Below, in pieces: positions 50,470 to 60,058 of a DNA stretch of 62,152 nucleotides. Both the position numbers and the translations under genes were made by a program. Positions within the stretch are counted from its first letter, which is position 1, and every line of letters starts with the position of its first letter. The notes under the pieces are model-generated. The model had not been told where the DNA came from and did not search any database. It saw only the letters and a program-made list of their open reading frames with translations. The DNA comes from JALHST01 sp038316335 (GTDB lineage: Bacteria; Bacteroidota; Bacteroidia; Flavobacteriales; Flavobacteriaceae). The stretch lies in the NCBI GenBank assembly GCA_038316335.1, contig JBBQAM010000021.1, forward strand, positions 1 through 62,152, written 5' to 3'.

Positions 50470-52869
50470 TTACTCCCCCGTTTCGGAGTTAGACTCATCC
50501 TGTGGGAGAATATCTATCTGAGGTTCTTTAAGCACCTCTTTATTCGCAATACTGCGTTCGAGTGATAATAGCAGGGATGGTAGTAAAATAAGGTTTGATA
50601 ACATGGCACACAACAACGTGGCCGAAACCAAGGCACCCAAGGCCACGGTACCCCCAAAACTTGAAATCGTAAATACCGAAAATCCGAAGAAAAGTACAAT
50701 GGAGGTATAAAACATACTGACCCCGGTTTCCCGTAAGGCGGCATACACCGATTTTTGGATACGCCATTTATTAGCGATAAGCTCTTGACGGTATTTCGCC
50801 AAGAAATGGATCGTATCGTCGACTGAGATCCCGAAGGCGATACTGAACACCAAGATGGTGGAGGGTTTTATGGGAACTCCGGCGAAACCCATGACGCCTG
50901 CCGTAATCACCAGAGGGAGTAAGTTGGGTATCAAAGAAATAACCACCATGCGAAAAGATCGAAATAAATAGGCCATGAAAAGTGCGATCAGTCCAATTGC
51001 CAACGCCAAGGACAGGATAAGGTTTTTCACCAGATATTTCGTGCCCTTAAGAAAAATGAAGGCGCTACCCGTCATGTAAACATGGTATCGATCCGCCGGG
51101 AAAATTTTGTCGATATTCTCTTGGAGGCGTTCTTGGATCTGTTCCATGCGATCTGTTTTTACATCCTTCATGTACGTGGTGATCCTAGCGGTTTGCCCCG
51201 TGCTGTCCACAAAATTTTTCATTAGGTCCCCATTGCCCTTTGATTTACGGGCAACATCCATAATGAAGTTGAATTCCTGACTGGTAGGGAGCTGGTAATA
51301 TTTTGGAATCCCATTGTAAAATGCCTGTTTGGAATATTTCACCAGGTTTACGACCGATATAGGTTTAGAGAGTTCTGGAATTTCATCGATAATCTGTCCG
51401 AATGCATCCATTTTTTTTAGGTTGGATAACTTTAAGACCCCCTTCGGATTTTCTGTATCCACGACAATCTCTACCGGCATAATACCGTCGAATTCCTTCT
51501 CAAAAAAACGAATATCCTTAAAGAATTGAGCATTTTTAGGCATGTCCTCGATAGGGCTTCCTGAAATATGGATCTGGTACATTCCGATGATGCCAACCAC
51601 CAAAAGGCTTATCGCGGTTATATACACCATGATCCTTCGGTTTCGAACGATATGCTCCATCCAACTAACAAAGGTGTCGATCCAACGTTTGTTCAAATGT
51701 TTTAGATGTTTGGTGTTGGGCAGGGCCATAAAACTATAAACGATCGGAATAATCAATAATGACAGTATAAAGATCCCGATAATATTTATGGAAGCAACAA
51801 TACCGAATTCCTTTAAAAGGGTACTGTCTGTGATAATGAAGGTGGCAAAACCGCAGGCCGTGGTCATGTTCGTCATCAAGGTGGCATTTCCCACTTTTGA
51901 GATGACGCGCTGTAGTGAAAGCGCCTGATTTCCATGTTTTTTGACCTCTTGCTGGTATTTGTTGATCAAGAAAATACAATTAGGGACCCCAAATACGATG
52001 ATCAAGGGTGGTATAAGGGCCGTCAAGACCGTAATCTCATACTGCAATAGCCCTAAAACACCAAAGGCCCACATGACCCCGATGATAACGATCAACATTG
52101 AAATAAAGGTGGCGCGAAAACTCCTGAAAAAAAAGTAAAATATCAGGGACGTAACGCCCAATGCCGCCAAAATAAACTTCCCGATTTCATCGATTATGTT
52201 CTGGGAATTCAGTGTACGTATATAGGGCATGCCCGAAACATGTACCTGTAGGCCGGTATCGTCTTGAAATTCAGTTATCAAATGCGAAAAATCCTCGAGG
52301 ATAAAATCTTTACGTACCGAGGTATTGACAATATCCTCGTCGAGGTAAACGACCGTCCGAATGACACCGTCCTTTTTGTTATAGATTAAATTATCATAGA
52401 AGGGTAGGTCGTTGAATAGATGGTCTACCACTTCGTTTACTTGATTTCGTGTCTTTGGTTGAGCGGAAAGAAGAGGAACTAATTTGAATTCATTCGTAGT
52501 CGAATCCCGCACCAGTTGTTTTAAATTGTCAGTTGAAAGCACCAGCTCTACTTCTGGAAATGCCGCCAATTGTTTGCTCATCTTGTTCCAACGATTAAAG
52601 TTGGAAGGGGAATAAAAGTTACTGTCTTTGACAGCGAGCACAATCGTATTACCTTCCTCTCCGAATTTTTTTAAAAATGACTGGTATTCGACGTTGACCG
52701 GATGGTCATCGGGCAACAAATTGGCTTGGGAGTTGCTAAAACGCATTTTATCCCACTGAAGGGCCAAGAAAACCGTGATGGCGGCAATTAGGAATAAAAT
52801 GAGGATACGGTTCCTTAAAATTAACCGTGCCATTCTGGCCCAGAAGCCTTGTGTTAGTTTTGCCGCCAT
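50470..52869 (-). CDS. RND/MMPL-type exporter
   Basis: The 799-residue protein (ATG 52869; a TTG 15 codons upstream is possible) has twelve membrane helices in two halves, each with a large periplasmic loop, and the MMPL pattern FGVPNCIFLINKYQQEVKK and FGISVDDTIHFLAKYRQ. It belongs to the bacterial RND superfamily near the hydrophobe/hopanoid exporters (HpnN-like). Substrates are unknown; lipids are plausible. It is a single gene. Confidence 0.88.
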   Translation of the reverse strand: MAAKLTQGFWARMARLILRNRILILFLIAAITVFLALQWDKMRFSNSQANLLPDDHPVNVEYQSFLKKFGEEGNTIVLAVKDSNFYSPSNFNRWNKMSKQLAAFPEVELVLSTDNLKQLVRDSTTNEFKLVPLLSAQPKTRNQVNEVVDHLFNDLPFYDNLIYNKKDGVIRTVVYLDEDIVNTSVRKDFILEDFSHLITEFQDDTGLQVHVSGMPYIRTLNSQNIIDEIGKFILAALGVTSLIFYFFFRSFRATFISMLIVIIGVMWAFGVLGLLQYEITVLTALIPPLIIVFGVPNCIFLINKYQQEVKKHGNQALSLQRVISKVGNATLMTNMTTACGFATFIITDSTLLKEFGIVASINIIGIFILSLLIIPIVYSFMALPNTKHLKHLNKRWIDTFVSWMEHIVRNRRIMVYITAISLLVVGIIGMYQIHISGSPIEDMPKNAQFFKDIRFFEKEFDGIMPVEIVVDTENPKGVLKLSNLKKMDAFGQIIDEIPELSKPISVVNLVKYSKQAFYNGIPKYYQLPTSQEFNFIMDVARKSKGNGDLMKNFVDSTGQTARITTYMKDVKTDRMEQIQERLQENIDKIFPADRYHVYMTGSAFIFLKGTKYLVKNLILSLALAIGLIALFMAYLFRSFRMVVISLIPNLLPLVITAGVMGFAGVPIKPSTILVFSIAFGISVDDTIHFLAKYRQELIANKWRIQKSVYAALRETGVSMFYTSIVLFFGFSVFTISSFGGTVALGALVSATLLCAMLSNLILLPSLLLSLERSIANKEVLKEPQIDILPQDESNSETGE

Positions 52870-53097
52870 TTTGTAATGAGACTTCCTCCATAAAGGCCTA
52901 TTGGGTCTTTCCAAGGAATTGACTCTAGTTGGACTCTGCTGCTAATCGGAGTCTTTTTTGTTTTATAAAAGTGGGTCAAAGGTAGAAAATGCTAGGTTCT
53001 GTTCCTACGATTTGAAGGTCGAATTCTAACTTTCAAAAAATAGCGCTTTGGCGATAAAAAAAGGCCTGATTGCGAAAAGGTGTTCAAAGGGAAGTAA

Positions 53098-53652
53098 TTA
53101 GACCTTCATGATTTCAGCCTCTTTAATGGCAAGATGCGTATCGATTTTTTTGATAAAGGCATCCGTTAATTCCTGTAGGTCTACTTCGGCATTCTTTTGC
53201 AGGTCTTCTGAAACATCGAGATCGCGAATTTCCTTTTTGGCATCCTGACGTGCATTTCTGACACCTACCTTCGCATCCTCGCCTTCCGCTTTGGCTTGTT
53301 TGACCAAATCCCGCCGCCTTTCTTCGGTCAAGGGGGGTACGTTGATGATGACAAAGTCGCCATTGTTCATCGGATTGAACCCGAGGTTGGCGTTCATGAT
53401 GGCCTTTTCTATTTCCTGTAACATATTCTTTTCCCATGGCTGTACCGAAAGTGTCCTGGCATCCGGGGTATTTACATTGGCCACCTGTGATAACGGGGTC
53501 TGGGATCCGTAATAGTCGACCATGACACCTGATAACATAGCCGGACTCGCTTTTCCGGCACGAATCTTTACAAAAGCTTTTTCCAAATGTGAAAGTGCAG
53601 CATCCATTCCTTCCTGGGCTGCATCTAAAATAAAAGTAATCTCTTCGTTCAT
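53098..53652 (-). CDS. frr: Ribosome recycling factor
   Basis: The 184-residue protein has the RRF pattern: FVKIRAGKASPAMLSGVMVDYYGSQTPL, SVQPWEKNMLQEIEKAI and NGDFVIINVPPLTEERRRDLVKQAK. With EF-G it splits post-termination ribosomes. It lies 48 bp after pyrH on the same strand, as in most bacteria. Confidence 0.96.
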   Translation of the reverse strand: MNEEITFILDAAQEGMDAALSHLEKAFVKIRAGKASPAMLSGVMVDYYGSQTPLSQVANVNTPDARTLSVQPWEKNMLQEIEKAIMNANLGFNPMNNGDFVIINVPPLTEERRRDLVKQAKAEGEDAKVGVRNARQDAKKEIRDLDVSEDLQKNAEVDLQELTDAFIKKIDTHLAIKEAEIMKV

Positions 53653-53700
53653 AATCTAAGCGTTAAAAAAATCCAAAGAACACAAATTATACCAAAATGG

Positions 53701-54408
53701 CTACATATTAACCTTTGTGCCGATATTATGGCCATCCACGATTTTGAGCAAATTGCCTCTTTTGTTCATATCGAAAACAATTATCGGGAGCTTATTTTCC
53801 TGACTCAGGGTAAAAGCCGTAGTATCCATAACTTTAAGGCCTTTGGTCAAAACCTCCTGGAACGATATCGTATCGAATTTTGTGGCATTTTTGTCCTTTT
53901 CCGGGTCGGAGGTATAAATACCATCTACACGTGTTCCTTTTAGAATGACGTCCGCCTCGATTTCGATGGCGCGTAAGACAGCAGCAGAATCAGTCGTAAA
54001 ATAGGGATTACCGGTCCCTCCGCCGAATATAACGACCCGTCCTTTTTCTAAATGGCGAATGGCCCGACGGCGAATAAACGGTTCAGCCACTTCATTGATT
54101 TTGATTGCGGATTGCAACCTTGTCTGCACCCCTTTAATTTCTAATGCGCTTTGCAAGGCCAGGCCATTGATTACCGTGGCCAGCATCCCCATATGATCGG
54201 CTTGAACCCGGTCCATGCCATTACTTGCCGCTGAAAGGCCACGAAAAATATTTCCACCGCCGATCACAATGGCGACTTCGATGCCTTTGGCGACTACCTC
54301 TTTGATTTCTTCTGCATACTCCGAAAGTCTCTGTCCATCAATCCCATATTGTTGCGATCCCATCAAGGCCTCGCCGCTCAATTTTAAAAGTATTCGTTTG
54401 TATTGCAT
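53701..54408 (-). CDS. pyrH: UMP kinase
   Basis: The 235-residue hexameric-type UMP kinase has KRILLKLSGEALMG, VAIVIGGGNIFRG, TRLQSAIKINEVAEPFIRRRAIRHLEKGRVVIFGGGTGNPYFTTD and VDGIYTSDPEKD. It makes UDP with ATP, feeding pyrimidine nucleotide synthesis. It precedes frr in the expected translation/nucleotide operon, which here has been split from tsf. Confidence 0.97.
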   Translation of the reverse strand: MQYKRILLKLSGEALMGSQQYGIDGQRLSEYAEEIKEVVAKGIEVAIVIGGGNIFRGLSAASNGMDRVQADHMGMLATVINGLALQSALEIKGVQTRLQSAIKINEVAEPFIRRRAIRHLEKGRVVIFGGGTGNPYFTTDSAAVLRAIEIEADVILKGTRVDGIYTSDPEKDKNATKFDTISFQEVLTKGLKVMDTTAFTLSQENKLPIIVFDMNKRGNLLKIVDGHNIGTKVNM

Positions 54409-54593
54409 GGTATGTTATTAACTACGCACAAAAATAATCAAAAAAAGTTAGGAAGTTGTTTCAAGTGCACGGTTAAACCACCCTTAATTATTTCCTAATA
54501 ATGATGCTTACGTCTGTTTAATTTTATAATCTTGCAGCGCCAAAATGAATAATTCGCAAATGGCGAAAAAACTTAAAACATAAATTAATTGCT

Positions 54594-56462
54594 ATGAAAA
54601 GAATAGTAATGTTCGCCCTTCTGGGCATCCTGTTTTATAATTGTACGGCATCCAAAGCGTTGGTGTCGGCTGATAACGTTCCAATAGCTGCAGTTATCGA
54701 TTTGAATACTATAAATGATGACAAGGTGCTCGTAGCATTAGATCCGGGTGCTTTTGCCAAAGACACCGTTTCTTTTTTTATACCAAAAACGGTTCCGGGG
54801 ACGTACAGTATAAATAATTACGGAAAGTATATCGACGATTTTAAGGCAATTGATTATAAGGGTAATGAATTGGCAGTCACCAAGATTGACGATAATACGT
54901 GGAAAATTGGAGGCGCAAAGAATCTTGATAAAGTGCACTACTTGGTAAACGATACCTATGACATCGAAAAAGAGGTCGATGATGTGGTATTCTCCCCGGC
55001 GGGTACTAATATTTTAAAAGGAGAAGATTTTATGCTAAACCTTCATGGTTTTATAGGCTATTTCGGGGGGTTAAAGGAAGTTCCCTACGAAATAACCATC
55101 AAGAAACCTGCTGATTTGCAATCAACGACCTCCTTGACAAGGAAAATGGTAGGTGCCGATCCCAATACCGAAGTTTTCTTGGCGCGGCGTTATTTCGATG
55201 TCATCGATAATCCCATCCTATATGCAAAGCCCAACACGGCATCATTTAAGCTCAATGACATTACGGTGACCTTAAGTGTGTATTCGCCTACGGGTGCCTA
55301 CACGGCCCAGGACTTGATCGGACCGATGGAACGCATGATGCGGGGGCAAAAGGCCTTTTTAGGTGAGGTAAATGGAACAAAGCAATACAACATTTTATTG
55401 TATCTATCATCAATGGATGAGAAAGATGCGGGGGGTTTCGGGGCTTTGGAGCATCATACATCGACGGTAGTTGTTTTGCCGGAAGCAATGCCCAAAGAAA
55501 GCTTGGAGCAGGCCATGGTTGATGTTGTTTCCCACGAATTTTTCCATACCCTGACACCTTTGAATGTACATTCAAAGGAGATACAATTTTTTGATTTCAA
55601 TGATCCTAAAATGTCACAACATCTGTGGATGTACGAAGGGACTACAGAGTATTTCGCCAACCTATTTCAAGTACAACAAGGGCTGATCGACGAAGATGAA
55701 TTCTATAATCGTATCGTGGGGAAAATCAATAATTCTAAATCTTTCGACGATGCCATGTCGTTTACCGAAATGAGTAAGAATATATTCGATGAACCTTTTA
55801 AAAAGAACTATGCCAACGTTTATGAAAAGGGAGCGCTGATAAGTATGGCGCTCGATATTACCTTACGGGAACTGAGCGATGGGAAAAAGGGCATCTTGTG
55901 GTTAATGAAAGAACTTTCAAAAAAATATGATGATACCACGCCTTTTGAGGATGCTAAATTGATTGATGAAATCGTAGCGATGACCTATCCGGAAGTCCGT
56001 ACTTTTTTTGACACCTATGTAATCGGAAATACTCCGATCGATTATAATAGCTATTTGGCAAAGGTTGGTTTGACCATGGGTCGATTCGCGAAACAGACCG
56101 GTTATTTCCTCGATGGCGATAATCCCTTTATCGATGTGGATATGGAGGGTGATAAGGCAATTTTTGTAAGAAAGGGAATTGAATTGAACAGCTTTTTTAC
56201 TGACTTGGGGATACAAGGTGGTGATATTATAAAAAGTATCAATGGTATCCCGATTACCTTAGAATCTATGCGACCTATCGTCGGTGCTAGTTTTGGTTGG
56301 ACAGCGGATACCGATATTAAAATGGTCGTAGAACGCGATGGAGAGGAAATCAATGTGGAAGGGAAGGTAGGTACCCCTACCATGAATGCCGAAACCATCA
56401 AGCCCCTTGAAGGTGCCAGCGAAGCGCAAATACGCTTGCGAACTGCTTGGTTAAAGGGATAA
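54594..56462 (+). CDS. M61 family metallopeptidase lipoprotein with PDZ domain
   Basis: The 622-residue protein has a lipoprotein signal (MKRIVMFALLGILFYNC, Cys17), the M61 beta-rich N-domain, a catalytic zinc site HEFFH (314-318) with the downstream Glu in WMYEGTTEYFANL, and a C-terminal PDZ domain (about 510-595: DLGIQGGDIIKSINGIP). This is the glycyl-aminopeptidase-like family. It is probably periplasmic-facing on the envelope. It is the first of a plus-strand block inserted into the otherwise minus-strand ribosomal operon, and has its own terminator. Confidence 0.93.
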   Translation: MKRIVMFALLGILFYNCTASKALVSADNVPIAAVIDLNTINDDKVLVALDPGAFAKDTVSFFIPKTVPGTYSINNYGKYIDDFKAIDYKGNELAVTKIDDNTWKIGGAKNLDKVHYLVNDTYDIEKEVDDVVFSPAGTNILKGEDFMLNLHGFIGYFGGLKEVPYEITIKKPADLQSTTSLTRKMVGADPNTEVFLARRYFDVIDNPILYAKPNTASFKLNDITVTLSVYSPTGAYTAQDLIGPMERMMRGQKAFLGEVNGTKQYNILLYLSSMDEKDAGGFGALEHHTSTVVVLPEAMPKESLEQAMVDVVSHEFFHTLTPLNVHSKEIQFFDFNDPKMSQHLWMYEGTTEYFANLFQVQQGLIDEDEFYNRIVGKINNSKSFDDAMSFTEMSKNIFDEPFKKNYANVYEKGALISMALDITLRELSDGKKGILWLMKELSKKYDDTTPFEDAKLIDEIVAMTYPEVRTFFDTYVIGNTPIDYNSYLAKVGLTMGRFAKQTGYFLDGDNPFIDVDMEGDKAIFVRKGIELNSFFTDLGIQGGDIIKSINGIPITLESMRPIVGASFGWTADTDIKMVVERDGEEINVEGKVGTPTMNAETIKPLEGASEAQIRLRTAWLKG

Positions 56463-56486
56463 AAGGACTGATTATTTTTGTGATAT

Positions 56487-56514
56487 AAAGCCGCCACTAA
56501 GGGCGGCTTTATTA
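56487..56514 (+). terminator. Terminator of the M61 peptidase gene
   Basis: AAAGCCGCC and GGCGGCTTT arms, six-base loop, then an AT-rich tail. Confidence 0.9.
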
Positions 56515-56542
56515 TTTACATCAGCTAATGAATATATAAAAG

Positions 56543-56577
56543 TAAAGTATATTTGTCATTTAGACATAAATACTTTA
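56543..56577 (+). promoter_or_regulatory. Promoter with palindromic operator of the membrane protein/XRE pair
   Basis: TAAAGTATATTTGTC (56543-56557) and GACATAAATACTTTA (56563-56577) form a near-perfect inverted repeat, 13 of 15 positions matched, about a 5-bp centre. The perfect -7 box TATATTTG (56548-56555) lies in the left arm. The placement is typical of autoregulatory repression, most likely by the XRE protein encoded two genes downstream. Confidence 0.65.
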
Positions 56578-56600
56578 CATTTATATAAAACATATATCCT

Positions 56601-57080
56601 ATGAAGACAAAATATTTATTGCCGAACAAGTTCAAAAGAATCGGCTGGTACATCTTTATCCCAGCTTTGGTATTAGGAATAATTACATGGGCCTATAATT
56701 GGGAGCCGGCATTTTTAGAACTGCCTGTTTGGGGCATTACGGGATTTGAGGATCTCAAGGATGCAAGTGGTTTTCTTCATGTTCGTGAAAATAATATCCT
56801 AAATGAAATATTAGGTGTCCTTATCATTCTTGGAGGTCTTTTTCTTGCCTTTTCAAAGGAAAAAGATGAGGATGAGCTTATAGCTACCATACGCTTGGAA
56901 TCATTGGTTTGGGCGACCTATTTGAACTACGCCATCTTGCTATTTGCCTTTATTCTTGTATTTGACATTGCTTTTTTTCAAGTAATGGTTTTTAATATGT
57001 TTACCATTCTGGTGTTATTTATTGTAAAATTTAATTGGTCCTTGTATAAACTTAGAAATTCGCTCGCAAATGAAGAATAA
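56601..57080 (+). CDS. Membrane protein co-transcribed with an XRE regulator
   Basis: The 159-residue protein has four membrane segments (17-33, 75-95, 108-125 and 126-145), short loops and no recognised enzyme motif. The pairing of a small membrane protein with an HTH regulator is a common Bacteroidota gene pair (DUF2178-like). Its last 11 bp overlap the start of the regulator, so translation is coupled. The membrane protein may control the regulator or respond to the same signal. Confidence 0.75.
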   Translation: MKTKYLLPNKFKRIGWYIFIPALVLGIITWAYNWEPAFLELPVWGITGFEDLKDASGFLHVRENNILNEILGVLIILGGLFLAFSKEKDEDELIATIRLESLVWATYLNYAILLFAFILVFDIAFFQVMVFNMFTILVLFIVKFNWSLYKLRNSLANEE

Positions 57081-57276
57081 TATAAAGGTGCAACGGGCCA
57101 TTCAAAATTTGACCCAGGCCCAATTGGCCGAGAGGGCGCAAGTTAGCAGACAGACCATCAATGCGATGGAGTTGGGGAAGTACGTCCCTTCTACCGTTCT
57201 TTCATTAAGACTATCAAAAATATTTTCGGTTGCAGTAAATGACCTATTCGAATTGGAAGAATCAGATTGGGAATAA
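57070..57276 (+). CDS. XRE-family HTH regulator
   Basis: The 68-residue protein is one helix-turn-helix of the Cro/C1 type: MKNNIKVQRAIQNLTQAQLA, ERAQVSRQTINAMELGKYVP and SLRLSKIFSVAVNDLFELEE. It closely resembles the small YozG/SinR-like regulators that are encoded with DUF2178-type membrane proteins. It likely binds the palindrome at 56543-56577. Confidence 0.92.
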   Translation: MKNNIKVQRAIQNLTQAQLAERAQVSRQTINAMELGKYVPSTVLSLRLSKIFSVAVNDLFELEESDWE

Positions 57277-57312
57277 AAAAAACCGCCAGATAGGAATTCC
57301 GGCGGTTTTTTT
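57275..57312. terminator. Bidirectional terminator between XRE gene and tsf
   Basis: AACCGCC and GGCGGTT arms with A tract before and T tract after allow termination of both converging transcripts. Confidence 0.88.
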
Positions 57313-57329
57313 AAGTCGTTAAGTAGAAA

Positions 57330-58154
57330 TTATCCTAGGGCAACCCGTTTGTAACCGGTAACCTCCAAAGATGCATCCAACGTTTTCACATAGTTGGCAA
57401 CGCTTAACTTGCTGTCTTTTATAAAATCTTGGTTAACAAGTGTGTTATCCTTGAAAAATCGTTGAAGTTTTCCTTTAGCAATATTGTCTAACATCGCTTC
57501 CGCCTTGCCTTCTTGACGCAACTGATCTTTGGCGATCTCGATTTCCTTGTCGATTATCGATTGATCTACCGCTTCGGGATTCAAGGCGACCGGATTCATG
57601 GCCGCTACTTGCATTGCAACATCCTTGGCTACCTCTTCGACACCTTTCATTTGGCCTGAAAGCCCAACTAACGTGGCTATCTTATTCCCAGCGTGAATAT
57701 AAGAACCTACGAAAGGGGCACTTAGTTTTTCAAACCCGCCAATTTCTATTTTTTCTCCAATGACTCCTGTCTGTTCCGTTAATTTGTCTTGTACAGTTAT
57801 ACCTTGAAAATCGGCGGCCAGAAAATCATCTTTCGTAGCAAACCCCAAGGCCATATCGGCCAATGCGTTCGCCAAGGTCACAAAACTTTCGTTTTTTGCC
57901 ACAAAATCGGTCTCACAGTTCAACGAGATAACCACGCCCTCGGTATGGTTCGCATTCACTTTAGCTATGGCCGCGCCTTCTGAAGATTCACGATCCGCCC
58001 GATTGGCAGCAACTTTTTGTCCTTTTTTTCGAAGTATTTCTATGGCTTTTTCGAAATCGCCTTCAGCCTCTACTAGGGCTTTTTTACAATCCATCATGCC
58101 GGCACCGGTGGTCTGCCTTAATTTATTTACATCTGCTGCGGTAACTTTTACCAT
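57330..58154 (-). CDS. tsf: Elongation factor Ts
   Basis: The 274-residue protein (ATG 58154; the preceding codon is also ATG) has the EF-Ts N-terminal UBA-like domain KVTAADVNKLRQTTGAGMMDCKKALVEAEGD, then VISLNCETDFVAKNESF and the dimerisation domains. It is the guanine-nucleotide exchange factor for EF-Tu. It follows rpsB (S2), the usual order. Confidence 0.97.
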   Translation of the reverse strand: MVKVTAADVNKLRQTTGAGMMDCKKALVEAEGDFEKAIEILRKKGQKVAANRADRESSEGAAIAKVNANHTEGVVISLNCETDFVAKNESFVTLANALADMALGFATKDDFLAADFQGITVQDKLTEQTGVIGEKIEIGGFEKLSAPFVGSYIHAGNKIATLVGLSGQMKGVEEVAKDVAMQVAAMNPVALNPEAVDQSIIDKEIEIAKDQLRQEGKAEAMLDNIAKGKLQRFFKDNTLVNQDFIKDSKLSVANYVKTLDASLEVTGYKRVALG

Positions 58155-58235
58155 CATTCCTATTTTTTTTTAAGTCGTCCCGATTCAAGATCGGGCTAAC
58201 ATGCTACTTAATATTTAATTATAATTTAAATGGGA

Positions 58236-59393
58236 TTATTCTACCCCTCCTTTTACGCTATCTTGCCATTCTTTTAGCTCATCCCACTTATCTTCGGCGG
58301 CCATCGCGGCTTGCTTCGGCCAAGAGGTTGGGTCTAAATGGGCCATTCTTGAACTTGCTTCGGTTAGGATATCCTTTATTTTCTCAGGCTTTGCCTTCGC
58401 CAATTTGGCATAGGTCTCGATTCCTGCACTAACCAGTGCCTCGGCAGCCTTTGGTCCAATCCCTTCAACTTTCGTTAAATCATCGGCTTTCGCAGGTTTT
58501 GCTTGGGTTTCCTTCTCAACAGTTTCCTTTTTCGGAACAGTCTCATCAGAAACAACGGGCGCTGCTACCTCCTTGGTCTTTTTGGCTTTTTCAGGGACTT
58601 CGGTTTCATTAGAAGCCTCTTTTTCTACAGGGGCCTTGGCTATGTTCTTCTTAGCCTTTGGGGCTTCGTCCTCCTCACCTTCGTTGTCTGATTGTTTCTC
58701 GGATTTACGCTCTGTCAGACCTTCAGCAACAGCATTGGTGACCGATGCCATGATAATCTCGATCGACTTGGAAGCATCGTCATTCGATGGGATCAAATAA
58801 TCGATTTCTCTTGGGTCTGAATTGGTATCTACCATCGCAAAAATCGGGATATTCAATTTTAAGGCTTCCTTAACGGCGATATGTTCCCGCATTGTATCTA
58901 CCACAAACAAGGCACCAGGTAATCGGGTCATTTCGGAAATCGAACCTAAGTTCTTTTCTAATTTGGCACGAAGACGATCCACTTGCAATCTTTCCTTCTT
59001 GGAGAGTGTTAGGAATGTACCATCTTTTTTCATTCTATCGATCGAAGCCATTTTTTTGACGGCTTTACGGATCGTTACAAAATTGGTCAACATGCCACCA
59101 GGCCACCTTTCGGTAATATAGGGCATATTTACGTTCGCAACTTTCTCTGCAACGATGTCCTTGGCTTGCTTTTTAGTAGCCACGAAAAGAATTTTTCGCC
59201 CAGAGGCAGCAATTTTGCGAAGGGCCTCATTGGCTTCCTCCAGTTTTGCTACCGTTTTGTATAGGTTGATAACGTGGATCCCGTTGCGCTCCATGTAGAT
59301 GTAGGGTGCCATGTTGGGATTCCATTTTCTTGTTAGGTGGCCAAAATGCACACCTGCTTCCAATAAATCTTTTACTTCGACTTTTTTAGCCAT
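58236..59393 (-). CDS. rpsB: Ribosomal protein S2 with C-terminal helix-hairpin-helix domain
   Basis: Residues 1-227 are a normal S2 (LLEAGVHFGHLTRKWNPNM, ERWPGGMLTNFVTI, PGALFVVDTMREHIAVKEA, MVDTNSDPREIDYLIPSNDDA). The protein continues for another 158 residues. A Lys/Glu/Ala/Pro-rich linker (228-302) is followed by a helix-hairpin-helix domain (303-385: DDLTKVEGIGPKAAEALVSAG... DPTSWPKQAAMAAEDKWDEL). Such tails occur on some other Bacteroidota ribosomal proteins, notably L21. The extra domain could bind nucleic acid. It is part of the rplM-rpsI-rpsB-tsf gene order. Confidence 0.95.
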   Translation of the reverse strand: MAKKVEVKDLLEAGVHFGHLTRKWNPNMAPYIYMERNGIHVINLYKTVAKLEEANEALRKIAASGRKILFVATKKQAKDIVAEKVANVNMPYITERWPGGMLTNFVTIRKAVKKMASIDRMKKDGTFLTLSKKERLQVDRLRAKLEKNLGSISEMTRLPGALFVVDTMREHIAVKEALKLNIPIFAMVDTNSDPREIDYLIPSNDDASKSIEIIMASVTNAVAEGLTERKSEKQSDNEGEEDEAPKAKKNIAKAPVEKEASNETEVPEKAKKTKEVAAPVVSDETVPKKETVEKETQAKPAKADDLTKVEGIGPKAAEALVSAGIETYAKLAKAKPEKIKDILTEASSRMAHLDPTSWPKQAAMAAEDKWDELKEWQDSVKGGVE

Positions 59394-59671
59394 TTTAAAT
59401 TTAGTTTACGTTCTTTTGAATTAGCAATGTTTGAGTGGTATCCTAAAATCATTTGGGAAGCCTCTAACATTTAGATGCTAAACTAAGTTGCCTTTTTTCT
59501 GACACGTGCCAGGTGAAAAAGGTCTTTAATTGTCCCAACCTATGACGGCAGGAACTTTCAATGAACTTGGTTATCCCCAAAACGACTTCGGGGTTTGAGA
59601 TTACGATTTTACTTGTAAATAGGTATGCTCCACTCCAACGCACTGTACCAGAATTTCTTCCGGACCAGGAA

Positions 59672-60058
59672 TTATCGTTTGGAGAACTGGAATTTCTTAC
59701 GTGCTTTTTTCTGACCGAATTTCTTTCGTTCGACCATGCGAGGGTCCCGTGTTAAAAGGCCTTCCGGCTTTAAGATACCTCTATTTTCAGCATCTACTTC
59801 ACACATGGCCCGGGATAAGGCCAAACGGATAGCTTCTGCCTGACCGGTAATGCCACCACCGTAAACATTTATATTGACATCAAAGTTATCCTCGTTACTG
59901 GTCATCGAAAAAGGCTGTTTTACCTTGTATTGCAATGTGGCCGTAGGAAAATAATCATTAAATTCCCGTTGGTTGACAGTTATTTTTCCTTTGCCTTTTG
60001 AAACATAAACCCGCGCAACAGCAGTTTTTCTTCTGCCTATTTTATGAATAGTTTCCAT
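59672..60058 (-). CDS. rpsI: Ribosomal protein S9
   Basis: The 128-residue protein has KIGRRKTAVARVYVSKGKGKITVN, GGGITGQAEAIRLALSRAM and the C-terminal basic tail MVERKKFGQKKARKKFQFSKR whose end reaches the ribosomal P site. Its start codon overlaps the rplM stop (TAATG). It is 278 bp upstream of rpsB. Confidence 0.97.
   Translation of the reverse strand: METIHKIGRRKTAVARVYVSKGKGKITVNQREFNDYFPTATLQYKVKQPFSMTSNEDNFDVNINVYGGGITGQAEAIRLALSRAMCEVDAENRGILKPEGLLTRDPRMVERKKFGQKKARKKFQFSKR

Noticed and set aside
52932..52959. GACTC/GAGTC hairpin followed by TTTTTT on the plus strand
   Set aside because: It looks like a terminator, but no plus-strand gene precedes it and the stem is only five base pairs.
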